The translations under genes were made by a program, and so were the position numbers. A stretch of 64,000 nucleotides of DNA. Source: Uloborus plumipes. Its lineage: Eukaryota; Arthropoda; Arachnida; Araneae; Uloboridae. The notes under the pieces are model-generated. The model was given only the letters and a program-made list of their open reading frames with translations, ran no database searches and had not been told where the DNA came from. Location: NCBI GenBank assembly GCA_038373865.1, contig JAXGGA010005806.1, positions 1-64,000 of the forward strand. Direction: 5' to 3'. Shown piece by piece: positions 43,262 through 54,859 of this stretch (positions within the stretch are counted from its first letter, which is position 1; the number at the start of each line of letters is the position of its first letter).

Positions 43262-44479
43262 CACTGAAGTGACAAAAGTCATGGGATAGCAATATGCAAA
43301 TTTTCAGATGGCAGTAGCATCGCATAGAACAGGTATAAATGCGCAGTGCTTTTACAGAGCTTTCATTTCTGTTCAAGTTATTCATGTGAAGAGATTTTAA
43401 CGTGATGATGACCGCACGACGTGAATTAACAGACTTTGAACGCGGAATGTTAGTTGGAGCTAGACGCATGGGTCATGCCATTTCGGAAATCGTTAGAGAA
43501 TTCAACATTCCCAGATCCACTGTGTCAAGAGTGTGCCGAGAGTATGAAATTTCAGGCATAACATCCCACCATGGACAGCGCAGTGGTCGACCGCCTGCAC
43601 TTAAAGATCGAGACCGGCGACGTCTGCAAAGAGTCGTAAATTCTAACAGACAAGCAACACTGCGTCAAATCACCGTAGAAATCAATGTGGGACGTACAAT
43701 GGACGTGTCTGCTAGAACTGTGCGGAGAAATTTGGATTTCTTGGGCTATTCCAGCAGAAGACCGACTCGAGTGCCTTTACTGACAGAACGACATCGCTTG
43801 CAGCGACTCTCGTGGGCACGTGAGCATATCGGTTGGTCCCTAGATGAATGGAAAACCGTGGCCTGGTCCGATGAGTCACGATTTCAGCTGGTAAGAGCCG
43901 ATGGTAGGGTTTGAGTGTGGCGCAGACCCCACGAAGCCATGGACCCAAACTGTCAGCAAGGCACTGTTCAAGCTGGTGGTGGCTCCGTAATGGTGTGGGC
44001 TGTTTTTTCATGGCATGGACTTGGTCCTCTAGTGCGACTGGACCGAACATTGACTGGAAATGCTTATGTGCAGCTACTTGGAGATCACTTGCAGCCATTC
44101 ATGGACTTCATGTACCCAAACAACGATGGGATTTTTATGGATGACAATGCGCCATGTCACCGGGCCACAACTGTTCGCAATTGGTTTGAAGAAAATTCTG
44201 GACAATTCCAACGAATGATTTGGCCACCTAGATCGCCCGACATGAATCCCATTGAGCATTTATGGGACACCATCGAGAGGTCTGTTCGTGCCCAAAATCC
44301 TGCCCCATCAACGCTTTCACAATTATGGACGTCTATCGAGACAGCATGGCTCAATATTCCTGCAGAAGACTTCTAACGACTTGTTGAGTCCATGCCACGT
44401 CGAGTTGTTGCACTTCGCCGGGCAAAAGGAGGGCCGACACGATATTAAGAGGTATCCCACGACTTTTGTCACTTCAGTG
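43262..44479 (+). mobile_element. Tc1-like (DD36E) transposon, 1218 bp, nearly intact
   Basis: The terminal repeats begin CACTGAAGTGACAAAAGTC and agree over 27 bp with one mismatch. TA lies at both ends (43260-43261, 44480-44481). A single transposase gene fills the centre. The close TIR match and few coding lesions point to a young insertion. It lies only 61 bp inside the left end of the surrounding hAT-like element. Confidence 0.93.
43405..44448 (+). pseudogene. Tc1-like DD36E transposase with two nonsense changes
   Basis: The frame from ATG 43405 to TAA 44446-44448 is 347 codons long, normal for Tc1-like transposases. It is free of frameshifts. It has a paired HTH N-terminus (ERGMLVGARRMGHAISEIV, ISARTVRRNL-like), a GRPP hook, and the DDE triad in WSDESRF, DDNAPCH and NPIEHLWD. 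The distance between the second Asp and the Glu is 36 residues, not the Tc1-standard 34. Two in-frame stops occur: TGA at 43912-43914 (between GRV and VWRRPHEAMD) and TAA at 44374-44376 (between PAEDF and RLVESMPRR). Both fit single C-to-T changes of CGA and CAA. Within the host element it is not expressed as full-length protein. Confidence 0.93.
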
Positions 44480-44481
44480 TA

Positions 44482-45590
44482 TATCCGATATTTTCAATTC
44501 GCGTAAGCTTAATTCTTTAAATAGTAACTACATACTCAAATCAATGTATTTATTTCCTTAAATAAGTATTATTACAGTGCAGACTAATAATTAATGTTTC
44601 ATTCAATATTTCTCTACCTAAATATACATTAAAAGTTACATACAATGAAATGGTGTGAAGCCATTTTTGCTGAAATGTAATAGTTTAATGTTTTAAAAAT
44701 TATATAACCTAATGATGATGTTGGCTACTACACTGGATATTGACTATTATGTTCATATAAAAATAATTACAGTATAGTGATATACATAATTATCAACCAG
44801 ACTTAGATAAAATGTAAAACTGTCTGCAAACTTAAATAATTTCTTTAAAATTTTCTGCAAAAAAAAAAGGGGGCTTCTGAATCCTAAAGTGCTACCAACA
44901 ACAAAAATATCAAGCTGTATGAAGTGCAGGTTCTACCATGAGGTTGGTTGTCAATTCGTCATGATTGATGAATGTGTCAGTTTCGTATGTAACAAGCTAC
45001 TGCCCCACAATGAACAAAATCAAGACTTCAGATAGAAAACTTCTTAAATTTATTACTTTTTTAACAAAATGCAAAAATTTTCTGCAAACTTCGAAAGTTT
45101 TCTGCGAACGGCGTTCGCGAGTTCGTCTATATTATCTGGGTTTGTTATCAACTATCATGTAATATCAAAACCAAAACATGGAAACTCATTGATAACCGTA
45201 CATTATATTAGTGTAATTGATAACTACAATATGAAATATTTATATGTATTTTTTCACTTATACCATAACTGTTTTTATTAATTAATACTTCAAACTATAA
45301 TATTGACTTTATTTTTAAAACATTAGAACTAAACAACTTATTTATTGTTTTATCACATTGCAAAGACATAAAACAAAACTGTAACTGAACAAAATAAAAA
45401 TCTGGTATGGACCCCACACTACTTCCTTTTACGTGTAAATTTCTTAGTAGTTGCCTTAAGTGTTAAAAAAAGTGCTTGGAGTGAGCAAGGTAACAATTCA
45501 AATATTTACTCCCCTAATCTGCCACGAAACAATGCAAAAAATATTTTGCAATGGTTAATTTTCTAAATATTGCTGATTTTAATATCATTC
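44482..45590. other. Interior of the 43201-47785 element, AT-rich
   Basis: No ORF of note. Related CTGCAAACTT-type phrases at about 44823 and 45086 may be decayed termini of another insertion. Confidence 0.45.
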
Positions 45591-45599
45591 AGTGAATTT

Positions 45600-45765
45600 T
45601 TCGCAAAATATCGCCAATAGCGCCAAGTTGAACCCAAATTCAAAAAATATTTTTTTCGCCAAATTTGTCGCCAACTTGGCGATATGTCGCCAAGTTGGCG
45701 TCAAACACTTGGCGACCAAAAGCTTGGCGACATATAGCCAAGTGATCGCGCCAATTCATATCACT
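45600..45765. repeat. Cluster of TTGGCGA / TCGCCAA motifs
   Basis: About ten copies of CGCCAA or TTGGCG in either orientation occur in 165 bp, including the palindromes CGCCAACTTGGCG and CGCCAAGTTGGCG. The same core forms the ~20-bp units of the Helentron-like copies at 6778 and 47513. Confidence 0.75.
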
Positions 45766-45789
45766 TGAGTCTGCATTGAAATTAACACT

Positions 45790-46170
45790 GATTTACCCCA
45801 AAAAAGGGGTAAAACACCCCCTTGGGAACATTCAAATGCAACCACAAGGGGAGGTGCACAACTAGACCATCCTCAGAGCCTACATACCAAGCTAGAAGCT
45901 TCTACGGCATATAGTTTTTGAGTTATGCGACCCACATACGCACACACGTACATACAGACGTCACGAGAAAACTCGTCGTAATTAACTTGGGGGTGGTTGA
46001 AAAAAAAATTTCGGCTGCTTATATGTTGGTAGGTACATATGCACGTGCTGACAGGTCAAAAAAACTAAGGAATTTTCATTCGGGGGTGAGCAAAATCAAA
46101 ATTTAGACTCAAATTTGAGTGATTTTTTTTTCGCGATCACAATACTTCCTTTACTACGTAAAAGGAAGTA
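45790..46170. repeat. Hairpin-ended dispersed repeat
   Basis: It contains CACCCCCTTGGGAA, a CACACG-CATACAGACG tract, GTCACGAGAAAACTCGTCG, and ends with the near-palindrome TTCCTTTACTACGTAAAAGG. The layout is like the 59368-60586 repeat. Boundaries are approximate, and there is no coding capacity. Confidence 0.45.
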
Positions 46171-46513
46171 AAAAACAAATATAAAATTAAAATCTTTTGT
46201 TTTGTTTTACATAGTAAATTTTGTTACTAAAACAGAAACTTTATGTTGCATTTTTGTGTATTGTAATATTTAAAAATAAATGTAAGCTTATCTGCTTTTT
46301 CAGTCCCTAATCTATTTCTTAGTTTTCACTGTATGAAACCAAAACTAGAGAAAATTCTCTCTAATCCAGCTGTAGTTGGTGATGCAGCTGTAGCACTAGC
46401 ACATTGTACAAACATTAGACACATTTCCAAATTCTGATTAACTTTTCATTTATAACTAGGCATTTTTCATCTCTATTCAAGTTGCTTTGTAACTTTTAAT
46501 TTTATTATCAGAA

Positions 46514-47658
46514 AATAAACAAGAAGTTCTGTCAAGAACTAAACGAGCCTACTTTCCCGTACATCTACATCGGCATTCTAGCATCTGATCATTATTCTTT
46601 TGATCATCTAAGACTAAAAATTATGTCAAACATACCTTTTTAGCACTTGAAGCTGATTTCTAAAAGCAAAATATACCCCTCTCATCAGATGAAATAGACA
46701 CATAAAAAGTAAATTAATGAATAAATAAAGTTTTGTCGCACCTTTTAAAGAATGTAACTGTTACAGTTCTTCCGTAGAAAAATTCCTCAATTGTTTTCAA
46801 AAAAAAAATTAAAAGTACAAAGTACATCAAAACACATTTTATCAAAGAAAGAAAAAAAAAAAAAGAAAAAAAAAACTCGTCCGTTGATAAAATGTCTCGA
46901 ATTTCACTTTTAATCCGTTGCCAGTTGTTAAATATAAATAAAGAATAAAATGCCCTCGTGAATGAAACATTTTTGTTACAAAAAAAATCGTCTGCCAAAA
47001 AAAAAAAAAATAATAATAATAATAAATTCAATGAAACAAATGAATAAATAAACAAAAAATCGTCTGCACAGTCAGTCATTTTTTTTCGGACTGTTTACTC
47101 AAAAGTTATTAGGGGTGACAGCTTGCTTGAGCGGTTCAATGTTGAACGAAAAATTGTTCAAATCGGAAATGTAAATACGGGAATGAAGTATCCTTGAAAA
47201 GTTCTTTCCAACAAAAAAAAGTTTGTTCAAATCGGACTGTTCATTAAAAAGTTAGTATCGCGGGACCGGTTGTTTGAACGGCTCAAATTTGAACCAAAAA
47301 TTGTTCAAATCAAAAAATCAAATATGGGAATGAGCTGTACTCGCCGAGATCTTTCCAACAAAAAAAAGTTTGTCCAAATCGGACTGTTCATTCAAAAGTT
47401 ATTAGGGGGGGGACAGACAGACCGACCGACCGACACACAAATTCCCCATCTCAATACCCTACTTTCAAATTTTTAATTTTTCGATATTCATTTTACCTTT
47501 TTATTTTTTTCACTTGGCGATATTTTTTGGACTTGGCGATATTTTTTAACTTGGCGATATTTTTTGGACTTGGCGATATTTTTCAGATGCATTAAGCTAC
47601 TTTTAATACTTTTTTCGTCTTTCTTTTATTTTTAACGGGAAAGTAGGCTAAAAAGGAA
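46514..47658 (-). mobile_element. Helentron-like non-autonomous repeat, copy B (inverted, two tandem units)
   Basis: The reverse complement of copy A (6701-8594). Termini AGCCTACTTTCCCGT (46546-46560) and ACGGGAAAGTAGGCT (47635-47649) are present, with four TTGGCGATATT units (47513-47585), a GACAGACC/GACC microsatellite (47413-47433), two ~146-bp tandem units (about 47100-47410) and the same unique right part. It lies inside the 43201-47785 element. Confidence 0.72.
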
Positions 47659-48326
47659 TATCATATTATTACATCATACTAAAGATGACATCATTAATAT
47701 GATGAAGACAATTTTTCTATTGAAAATATCGCATTTCAAAAAATAAATATTGGATATATATCATGATATATATTGGCAAACCCTGGCAGGAAAATCATCG
47801 GAAATTATTATTGAGGTGATAGCACATCACATTTAGCCCACGAATATTAACACAAAGATTCGGAATGCTGAATGATGTTTCTTCATTAATACTACAATAT
47901 CTCATAAACCACTCTCTCTCACAATCAGGGTTGGCAAAGTTTTTCCCACCCCCGGTAAATACCATGGTAAAAAACGGTATTTATCGTCCTGGGAAATACT
48001 ATGTTTTTCCCACATGGGAAAAACCGATTATTTAAAACATAAATTCAAAACAATCTTTAAAAATGTCAAAATTGAGTTGTAAGTAAATAGCTTGAAAGAT
48101 TTTCTTTTAAAAAGAAGATATATAAAATCTAACAATGGAGTAAATTTATTTGAATATTTACATACCACACAGAGATCCAAATATTTACCAATCGTATTCG
48201 TATTTTTCATCCCCCCCTTACACATTGGATTTTAGCATCATGTAACAAAATATTAATTCACAATAATTTTTACTGGCTTTTTGTAAACCCAGTCTATTTC
48301 TAATCTTGTTTTGAATGAAAGAAAAA

Positions 48327-48536
48327 TTAAAAAAAAAAAAAAATACGCTCAAGAGATGATGATGATGCAGGACATCCCTGAAGATGTTCCATTAATTGGA
48401 GAAATTCTGCATCTATTCCGGTTTTACTTAAATTCCTCAACCAAAGTGCACGATCAGATTCCTCCAGATCTTGTGATAACTTTTCACCTTTATATTTCCG
48501 ATTCATCAGGTGTGCCAAAGAATGGACAGGGGTCAT
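48327..48536 (-). pseudogene. hAT transposase C-terminal (dimerisation) fragment of the outer element
   Basis: The frame reads TPVHSLAHLMNRKYKGEKLS, then a helical stretch, then CPASSSSLERIF, the hAT C-terminal dimerisation motif (SS..ER.FS class). The frame dissolves in a T-run after F. It lies outside the inner element (48609-53820), so it belongs to the outer one. The catalytic region is missing. Confidence 0.75.
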
Positions 48537-48882
48537 TGCTTTATCAAAGCTTAATTTTATTTTGCTGAAATGTGGAATGAGCTCTTTACATTTTGTAAAT
48601 ATTACACCATACCTGCCAACTTCTGAGAAAAAAAATCCAGATTTTTTTTTTTAATCCAGAAGATTTTTAATGCAAAACAAAATCATTTCATTTAATATAA
48701 AATTAGTTATGAATTTCATATAAATTGAACTTATAGGATTTAGTATAAATAAAAATGGAATCATTTGCATCGGAATCAGTTTTAATGGATTCCTATTTCA
48801 ATTTGTTACATGAAAATTTTTACATTTTTTTAATAAAGTTATGAAGCAAAATTTCAAAATTTTTTAACATAAAATTAGACTC

Positions 48883-49371
48883 TCACAAAAAATGTGCACT
48901 GGAGTATATTATTACAACTTTGAGAAACAACTTTGCATCCATATTGTCATTACTACCGTCAATAGCCAGAGAAAAAGCAGACTTCTTAAGGCTAACAGTT
49001 TGCTCTTTGTAGTTTCTAGATAGCTCATTAACAATTGCAGCCCTTTGTTTTTGTTCGGCAGCATCAATATTTCTTTGCAACTTCAGACTTGGGAAACATT
49101 TTTTAAAATAATGATCCTGCATGATCAGCAGCGGTCGTTGCTACTTTGCTTCTGGAAAAACTTGTCAACAGACTCTCCTTCAGTGGCACATTTTCGGGTT
49201 TGAAATATGTTTTTTGGACTTCAAGTGAGTAGCAACAACATTTTCCCCACCATAGCAAATCGTAAAATTGCAGCTGCAAAATGCAAACTTCGGACCAGAA
49301 TATGATCGTATAATACAAGGGTAATCACTTGTATAACTTTCTTTAAATGATTGTAAATAGCATTTACTCAT
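48883..49371 (-). pseudogene. hAT transposase, BED-finger and adjoining fragments
   Basis: On - from 49371 the frame reads KCYLQSFKESYTSDYPCIIR, then a zinc-finger-like FAFCSCNFTICYGG and VVATHLKSKKH, as in the BED-type N-terminus of hAT transposases. After a frameshift, 49122-48883 reads DHYFKKCFPSL and SLKKSAFSLAIDGSNDNMDA, the start of the catalytic region. The rest is absent. The 49377-50763 element begins five bases upstream of the presumed ATG, separating it from its promoter side. Confidence 0.75.
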
Positions 49372-49376
49372 TTTAT

Positions 49377-50763
49377 CAGTAGTGTAACTACTCGTTGGTT
49401 TCAGGGGGGGGGGGTATATTCAAAGTCGTCACGAGGTAAAAACATGGGTACAAGTTAGGCCATGCTTCTAAGACGGAAAATATTTCAGACCCCCCCTCCC
49501 ATGCATACCAAAGAAAATGAACAAAAAAAAAACATATATTGTTCATTAAATTGTCTAAACTGGGGGGGGGGGGGCTTAATTTTACTTTTAGTAGCAAGAT
49601 TCATAGTTTTAAGTATAGTAATCGAGAGGGGGGGGGGAGGATTTGTGGAGACTTTAGTTCAAAAAACCTATTTTTAGACGATGTTTAGTGATATTAGGAT
49701 AAGGTGGGGCGATTTTTGACGACGTTAGAGGAGGAGACACAGGAAATAAAATCCTAAAAACGAAATTGTAGGTCATATTTGATGAAGTTAAGGGAAGGGA
49801 ATGTATGGGGTCGAAGAGAATCAACACCGACAAAGGAATTATGCCATTGCAGTTCGTTTATTCAGAAAGAGAAAGAAAGGCTTCAATACAAAAGTTTGGA
49901 TTGGAATAAGGATTAAAATGTACTTTTAAGAAATCTGATTTTATATTCCCTTCAATTTTGTTTCCTTTGGAAGTAAATATTGAAGGATTGAGATATATTT
50001 TTTCCGTCCCATGGTCCGTCTTGGCGATTTTGTCAAGATGGAAATCCGTCCTGAGACGGAAGGTCTTGCATCCATGGGTAAAAAAAAAAACGGCAGCGGG
50101 GGGCAATCCTTTTTTTTTTTCACTTTGTATGTATGTATGTGTGTATATATACATTGTACGCACTTGAAAATGCGTACTTCCGAAGTTCGAAAAACCGGAC
50201 AGCTTTTTTTAATGAGTAACAACCTCTGAAACAAGAATTGTGCTGTAGTCTTAAGAAATATTACTACAGAAAAATGGAAGGGGGTCCGGGGGTTCGCCCC
50301 CGGAAATTTTCATAAATTGTACCTCTAAAAACTCCATTCTAGACTATCTTGGTGATGTTCGAGGAGAGGATGTTCGATCTCTTCCTCAGTTAGTAAAACA
50401 CGATTGCCGGCCATTTTTAATAATGTGAAAGAAAATGATAGGATACAGAAATTCTTCCAAGCGATTTTTTCGAAATTTAAGTTCCAAAAACGCAATTTCA
50501 GACGAATTTCGATCATAATGGGGGTTTGGAGGCCTACCTCCGGAAATTTTTGACATTTATTTCCTAAAAAAGACAATCCTTAATGGTTCTGGGAAGGGGA
50601 GGGGGTGGCAATGAAGTCTGTAACACTATGATATTCGCTGGAGAATCGTACTTTTTCATTCTAGGAGTTTTTATATTTTTTCATCTCATTTTTGCATTTT
50701 TTGGACCAACGTTTCGGGGGGGGGGGGGTTGTCCCCAAAACACCCCCCATAGTTACGCCACTG
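49377..50763. mobile_element. Third-level hAT-like element, 1387 bp, TSD CATYTTAT
   Basis: CAGTAGTGTAACTA (49377) and TAGTTACGCCACTG (to 50763) are inverted with two mismatches. Flanks CATTTTAT (49369-49376) and CATCTTAT (50764-50771) match at 7 of 8. Long G-runs lie near both ends. The interior has degenerate repeats with GACTATCTTGGTGATGTT and CGCAATTT(C/T)AG phrases that also occur in other hAT-like elements here. Confidence 0.9.
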
Positions 50764-51207
50764 CATCTTATTAAATGAGCGAAACAGAAGCAACACACTC
50801 ACGTAAATAAAGATAGAAACGTGGTAAACTGGCGTCAAACACCTAATTGCAACCATTCTTTGGCCGCTTGACTTCAAACACAGTCTCATTAGCGCCAAAA
50901 TTGGCGAGATGCAGGGCTCGCAGTAGACTTTTTCAAAATTTTAGGGGAATTTTAGGAACATTTTGACAAAATTTTAGGAAAATTTTAGGGGTAATTTACG
51001 ATTTTATTTGACTATAAATAAGTCCCTAACAGTAGTACCCGACAAACCAAACTGAAAACTGAAAATGCATTTTATTTATTACAGCATAAATTACAACCTT
51101 CAAATACCTCCGATACAAAAAAAAAAAAAAAAGCAAAACAAAAAAGAAATAATGCTTCAATGCTATATAACATGTTCATAATTTTCACTTTCAAAGATAG
51201 ACATATC

Positions 51208-51893
51208 CAGGGCTGCGGAGTCGGAGTCGGACTGATTTTGGACCAAAGGAGTCGGAGTCGCTGAAAAACATGTCGACTCCGACTCCGACCACCTCCGATT
51301 TGGATGAAATTTTATGGAGGTGAAAACATATCTTTGAAACTAACAGATACAAATTTTCAGCGTCCAATATCCAAATCCTTAGCATCTAGGATCATTAAAA
51401 AGTGCTTCAAATGGCGGGTCTTTGCAGCAAAAATGCAATGTGTTAAAATAAAGTCTAAGTAATTAGTTATGTACCGAGTCAAATGACAAGAGCGGCACTT
51501 GTCTTTTGCTCTGGAGAAAATGAACTTTTTGGGAGGTCACAGTGACCTCCGAGAATTGAGGTGAATGTGGTGAGATTACCTGTGAGAATTCTTGAGAAAA
51601 TTGAACTTTTTGAGAGGTCACAATGACCTCTCATGACCTCCGACTGGGATACCCCAGCTTGCTATCTGCCCCCCTAAAGTGAGTCCTAGCTACGACCATG
51701 AATAAAAATGAAACTTTTAAAAATGGACTTAATATTTCAACCTTTGTTTAGGGTTTTTCCCTCTTCATATTTGGGTAAAAAAAATAATAATAAAAAAAAA
51801 GCAGGAGTCGGGAGTCGGAGTCGGAGTCGAAAGTTTTAAAATCCCGGAGTCGGAGTCGGAGTCGACCATTTTTCCTCCGACTCCGCAGCCCTG
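51208..51893. mobile_element. Fourth-level hAT-like MITE, 686 bp, TSD GACATATC
   Basis: CAGGGCTGCGGAGTCGGAG (51208) and CTCCGACTCCGCAGCCCTG (to 51893) are perfectly inverted. Identical 8-bp duplications GACATATC lie at 51200-51207 and 51894-51901. Tandem GGAGTC hexamers extend both ends. No coding capacity. Confidence 0.95.
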
Positions 51894-51901
51894 GACATAT
51901 C

Positions 51902-53600
51902 TGAATTTTTCCCGTTGATCAGCTTCTACAGATATTAATTCTGTTCAACAATTACTTGCATAATGTTTTAACTACAACAGCTTACTACAGCTGTTTTTAA
52001 ATGCTATTTCACTAGATCCAGAGATAATATTCATTCTTTAAACTCATTAATATTTTTGCTATTTCAACAAATCTGTAAATTTACATTTTTTCCCGCTTTT
52101 TCCAATAAATTTGTTTTTAAATTTTTTCTTTATCATTTTTTTAAATCTAGTAAAACAGCAGTGCCCAGGAAACAGTTTGTGAAGTTAACCCGTTTGGCCT
52201 GTTATATTCAATGTTACAAATCGAAAACCTTCTCGCATCACGAAACAATTTTTAGTTAATAATTTTCTCTCCCCCTCCCCCACTATGTTTTTAATGCAAT
52301 GTAAGAAACTAAAAACAATTGATTTTCCATTGCCGGACAACTTTAGAAAATCTTAATGGGTAAAATTTTCTGCATATTATCATAAAGTAATGCCATTGCT
52401 TTATAAATTCTATTAGCTGCGCGCTTAATGCACTTCGATTTCAAAGCTTTAAGATTATCTAATAACAAACCTGCGTGTTAATATTTTTCTTCAGTTTTTT
52501 AATCACCAGAAAGGTTTAATTTGGATAAAGTTCTTTAGATCCACAACAATCCTTTGTTTTGAAACCAATAGCGTAATATCTAAGTATTGTCAAAACCATT
52601 TGTTTGCTTTTCAACTCTGCCCCCCTTTCCCCTTAAGAGTTGTGATATTTGAAGTAACATAAACATTTCTGAATATCAAATTAAGCCGAGGCTACAATTT
52701 TATATATGCTACCTCACAATCCCAATAACTAAGACTTGATAAGTTAATGCATTTTTAAAAGCAGAAAAAGTATGCAAATGGTGAAGAAAACACTGTTGAG
52801 CAAAAATTTAAAACTGTAGGAATAATAAATAATTATAATTGACATAATAACCCTAGTTTTGAATAGAAAATGAAAGTAAGGAAAAGGAATCATTGGCTTA
52901 GTACAGCTCATACTTTTATAACAGTTGCCCAAGTTTACTAAATCTGTTGGATTCTCTGATTCCTGAAATCTATTGCTATCTAAACATCCTTATCAACATT
53001 TTAAATGGATTTAATTTTTCAAAATATTTTTGAAACCAAAAACAAAGTTTGATAAAAACTAATGCTACTTTTTAAGAATGTTCATAGTTTGAACTGATTC
53101 AAATGCAACAGGATTGACATTTTTGAATGGATTGACATTAAATGACGAGCCTACATCTAATAGCCTAATCTATAAACAAAATAAAATTAAACAAAGTTCA
53201 GACTAATGGTAAGAATAAAATTAACGATATCCAAACAGTGAATTCACAGAGTAAACTAAAATGAATAAGTTTTACAGAAGCGGATGCAAACAGATTGCAA
53301 ATTCGCAATTAATCGAGCTTAGGCGCGCAAAAACAGCTCAAAGTTGAAAAATTTCACAGCAGGTTGTTTCAATCAGGTAAAGTGATGAAACAGCTGTTTT
53401 CAAGATTAAATAGTTTGTTTTTAAGTGGAAGAATTTTAAGTCCGAGATGAAAAATAGTGCGAAGAATGGATTTTTAGCAAAATATTTTGCAAAATGTCTA
53501 TTTATCACATTATAAATATCTCGGAAAAAGTTCACTTTTGGCTACAAAATACTTTCAGAAAGGTATTTTAAGTTCGCCTAAAGAGCTCCTGTAAATTTTC
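51902..53600. other. Interior of the 50913-53694 element, AT-rich
   Basis: No transposase or other recognisable frame. Confidence 0.5.
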
Positions 53601-54277
53601 TAATTTTTTAGAAATGCCAGGAAATTTTAGTACAATTTTAGGAGGTCTGAAATATTTTAAGAAATTTAGGAATTTTAGGGGGAATGCGAGCCCTGCGAGA
53701 TGCAATTTTTTACCTCACAAAACACGGAAAATCCGGAAGATTTTGCTCGTAACCGGAAAGACGGAAAAAAACATGAAATTCCGTAAAGCTTCCGGGAAAT
53801 CCGGAAGAGTTGGCAAGTATGTTACACCTTACACCAAACCAAAATTGTAAAAAAGTTTGTGTTTAAAAGGTCAACGTAAAAAGTAATAAAATTTTTATTT
53901 AAATTTGAACAAATTATTTATTGCTTCTCTTGATGACACTGATATTTTTAAGTTTAATAATTTTAATTTATTGTGTTCCAAAAATTGTGGAAATTAATCA
54001 TTATAAAACAACTTTATGAGCAAATTTTATGCTTTTTGCAATAATTCCTATTTTGTTATGTCTTTTTTCTGCAGAATAATTTCAAACCTAATGAAAATTT
54101 GTATAATATATATATTTTTCTAACTTTAATTTTACACATCAGACAGAAAAATCCAGAATATTGTGTACATATTGTCATTTCCTAGTATTTACCAGTTTTT
54201 CCCGGTATTTACCAGTTTTTCCCAGTGGGATGGGAAAAACAAGTTTTGGACGGGAAAAAGTCAACCCTGCTCACAAT

Positions 54278-54859
54278 GGCCATACATACAACAGATAAGT
54301 TTTAGAGCTTAAAATTTTGAACAAAATGAGTACTTACTAGCACTAGATTTGTTGAACATTACACATACAATTTAATTACAAAGTTTGGCTTTATTCACTT
54401 ATTAAGCATTTCAAGCCAGAATGTACCTTTCACATTCCACTGGCCTTCTCTGAGACCCCCGCAGGATAGAACATAACATCGCAACAAGCCACAACAAAAA
54501 CAAATTGTAAATACACTATAACTTCGATTTAAGGATACCCAATTTAACGATTTCCTCAATTTAACAACACATTTCACTGGTCCCGATTCATATGCCTTGA
54601 ATTGGTGTGCACACCACTTCGCCTAAAGCTGATAACGCGAGCTACTTTGACGAGTTGGTCACGCCCATGTGTTGGTCCCCCTTTGGGGAGAGATAACGTC
54701 AATCAAAAGAGGGGGCCAGTTCCGGATTCCAAGAAGGGTTCCGTAGGGATTTTTTTTATCCCCACGAAACCCCTTTCCACATACAACGTGTTCGGGTTGT
54801 TGGTTAAGCCTTTCATTCGCGTTTACCATCGGTTAATCTTACCATCTCCATCTCTCAAA
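54278..54859. other. Interval with possible pogo-type left end
   Basis: ACTATAACTTCGATTTAAGG near 54515 and CAATTTAACGATTTCC resemble pogo-type MITE starts; no partner was identified. The 54600-54850 part is GC-richer (GGTCCCCCTTTGGGG) with no recognised function. Confidence 0.4.

Larger units (their letters stand above)
43201..47785. mobile_element. hAT-like element, 4585 bp, TSD GCAGGAAA
   Basis: CAGGGTTCGTAAATATCGTG (43201) and ATATTGGCAAACCCTG (to 47785) are inverted. Identical 8-bp duplications GCAGGAAA lie at 43193-43200 and 47786-47793. AATATC/GATATT motifs fill both ends. It has no transposase of its own, but contains a complete Tc1-like element (43262-44479), a TTGGCGA-rich cluster, a hairpin-ended repeat and Helentron-like copy B. 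Confidence 0.92.
50913..53694. mobile_element. Third-level element, 2782 bp, with apparent 9-bp TSD GCGAGATGC
   Basis: AGGGCTCGCA (50913) and TGCGAGCCCT (to 53694) are inverted. Identical 9-bp repeats GCGAGATGC flank it (50904-50912, 53695-53703). AATTTTAGG motifs recur near both ends. There is no transposase. It contains the 51208-51893 element. Confidence 0.88.
48609..53820. mobile_element. Second-level hAT-like element, 5212 bp
   Basis: ATACCTGCCAACT (48609) and AGTTGGCAAGTAT (to 53820) are inverted. Flanks ATTACACC (48601-48608) and GTTACACC (53821-53828) match at 7 of 8. TCCGGAA-type motifs cluster at the right end. It carries a decayed hAT transposase (48883-49371) and two further insertions. 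Confidence 0.85.
47936..54269. mobile_element. Outer hAT-like element of a nest, 6334 bp, TSD CTCACAAT
   Basis: CAGGGTTGGCAAAGTTTTTC (47936) and GAAAAAGTCAACCCTG (to 54269) are inverted, with identical 8-bp duplications CTCACAAT at 47928-47935 and 54270-54277. TTTTTCCCA and TTTACC(A/G)GT motifs repeat near both ends. It keeps a transposase C-terminal piece (48327-48536). Most of its length is a second element. Confidence 0.93.

Noticed and set aside
43712..44354. Antisense ORFs of 61-128 codons
   Set aside because: Shadows of the Tc1-like transposase on the other strand.
45600..45765. TTGGCG clusters as E2F or NFI regulatory sites
   Set aside because: Better explained as a short repeat seed shared with mobile-element copies; no nearby promoter.
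53614..53850. 78-codon basic ORF with FRNFRGNASPARC and TRKIRKILL
   Set aside because: Crosses the right ends of two nested transposons; terminal repeats read in frame by chance.
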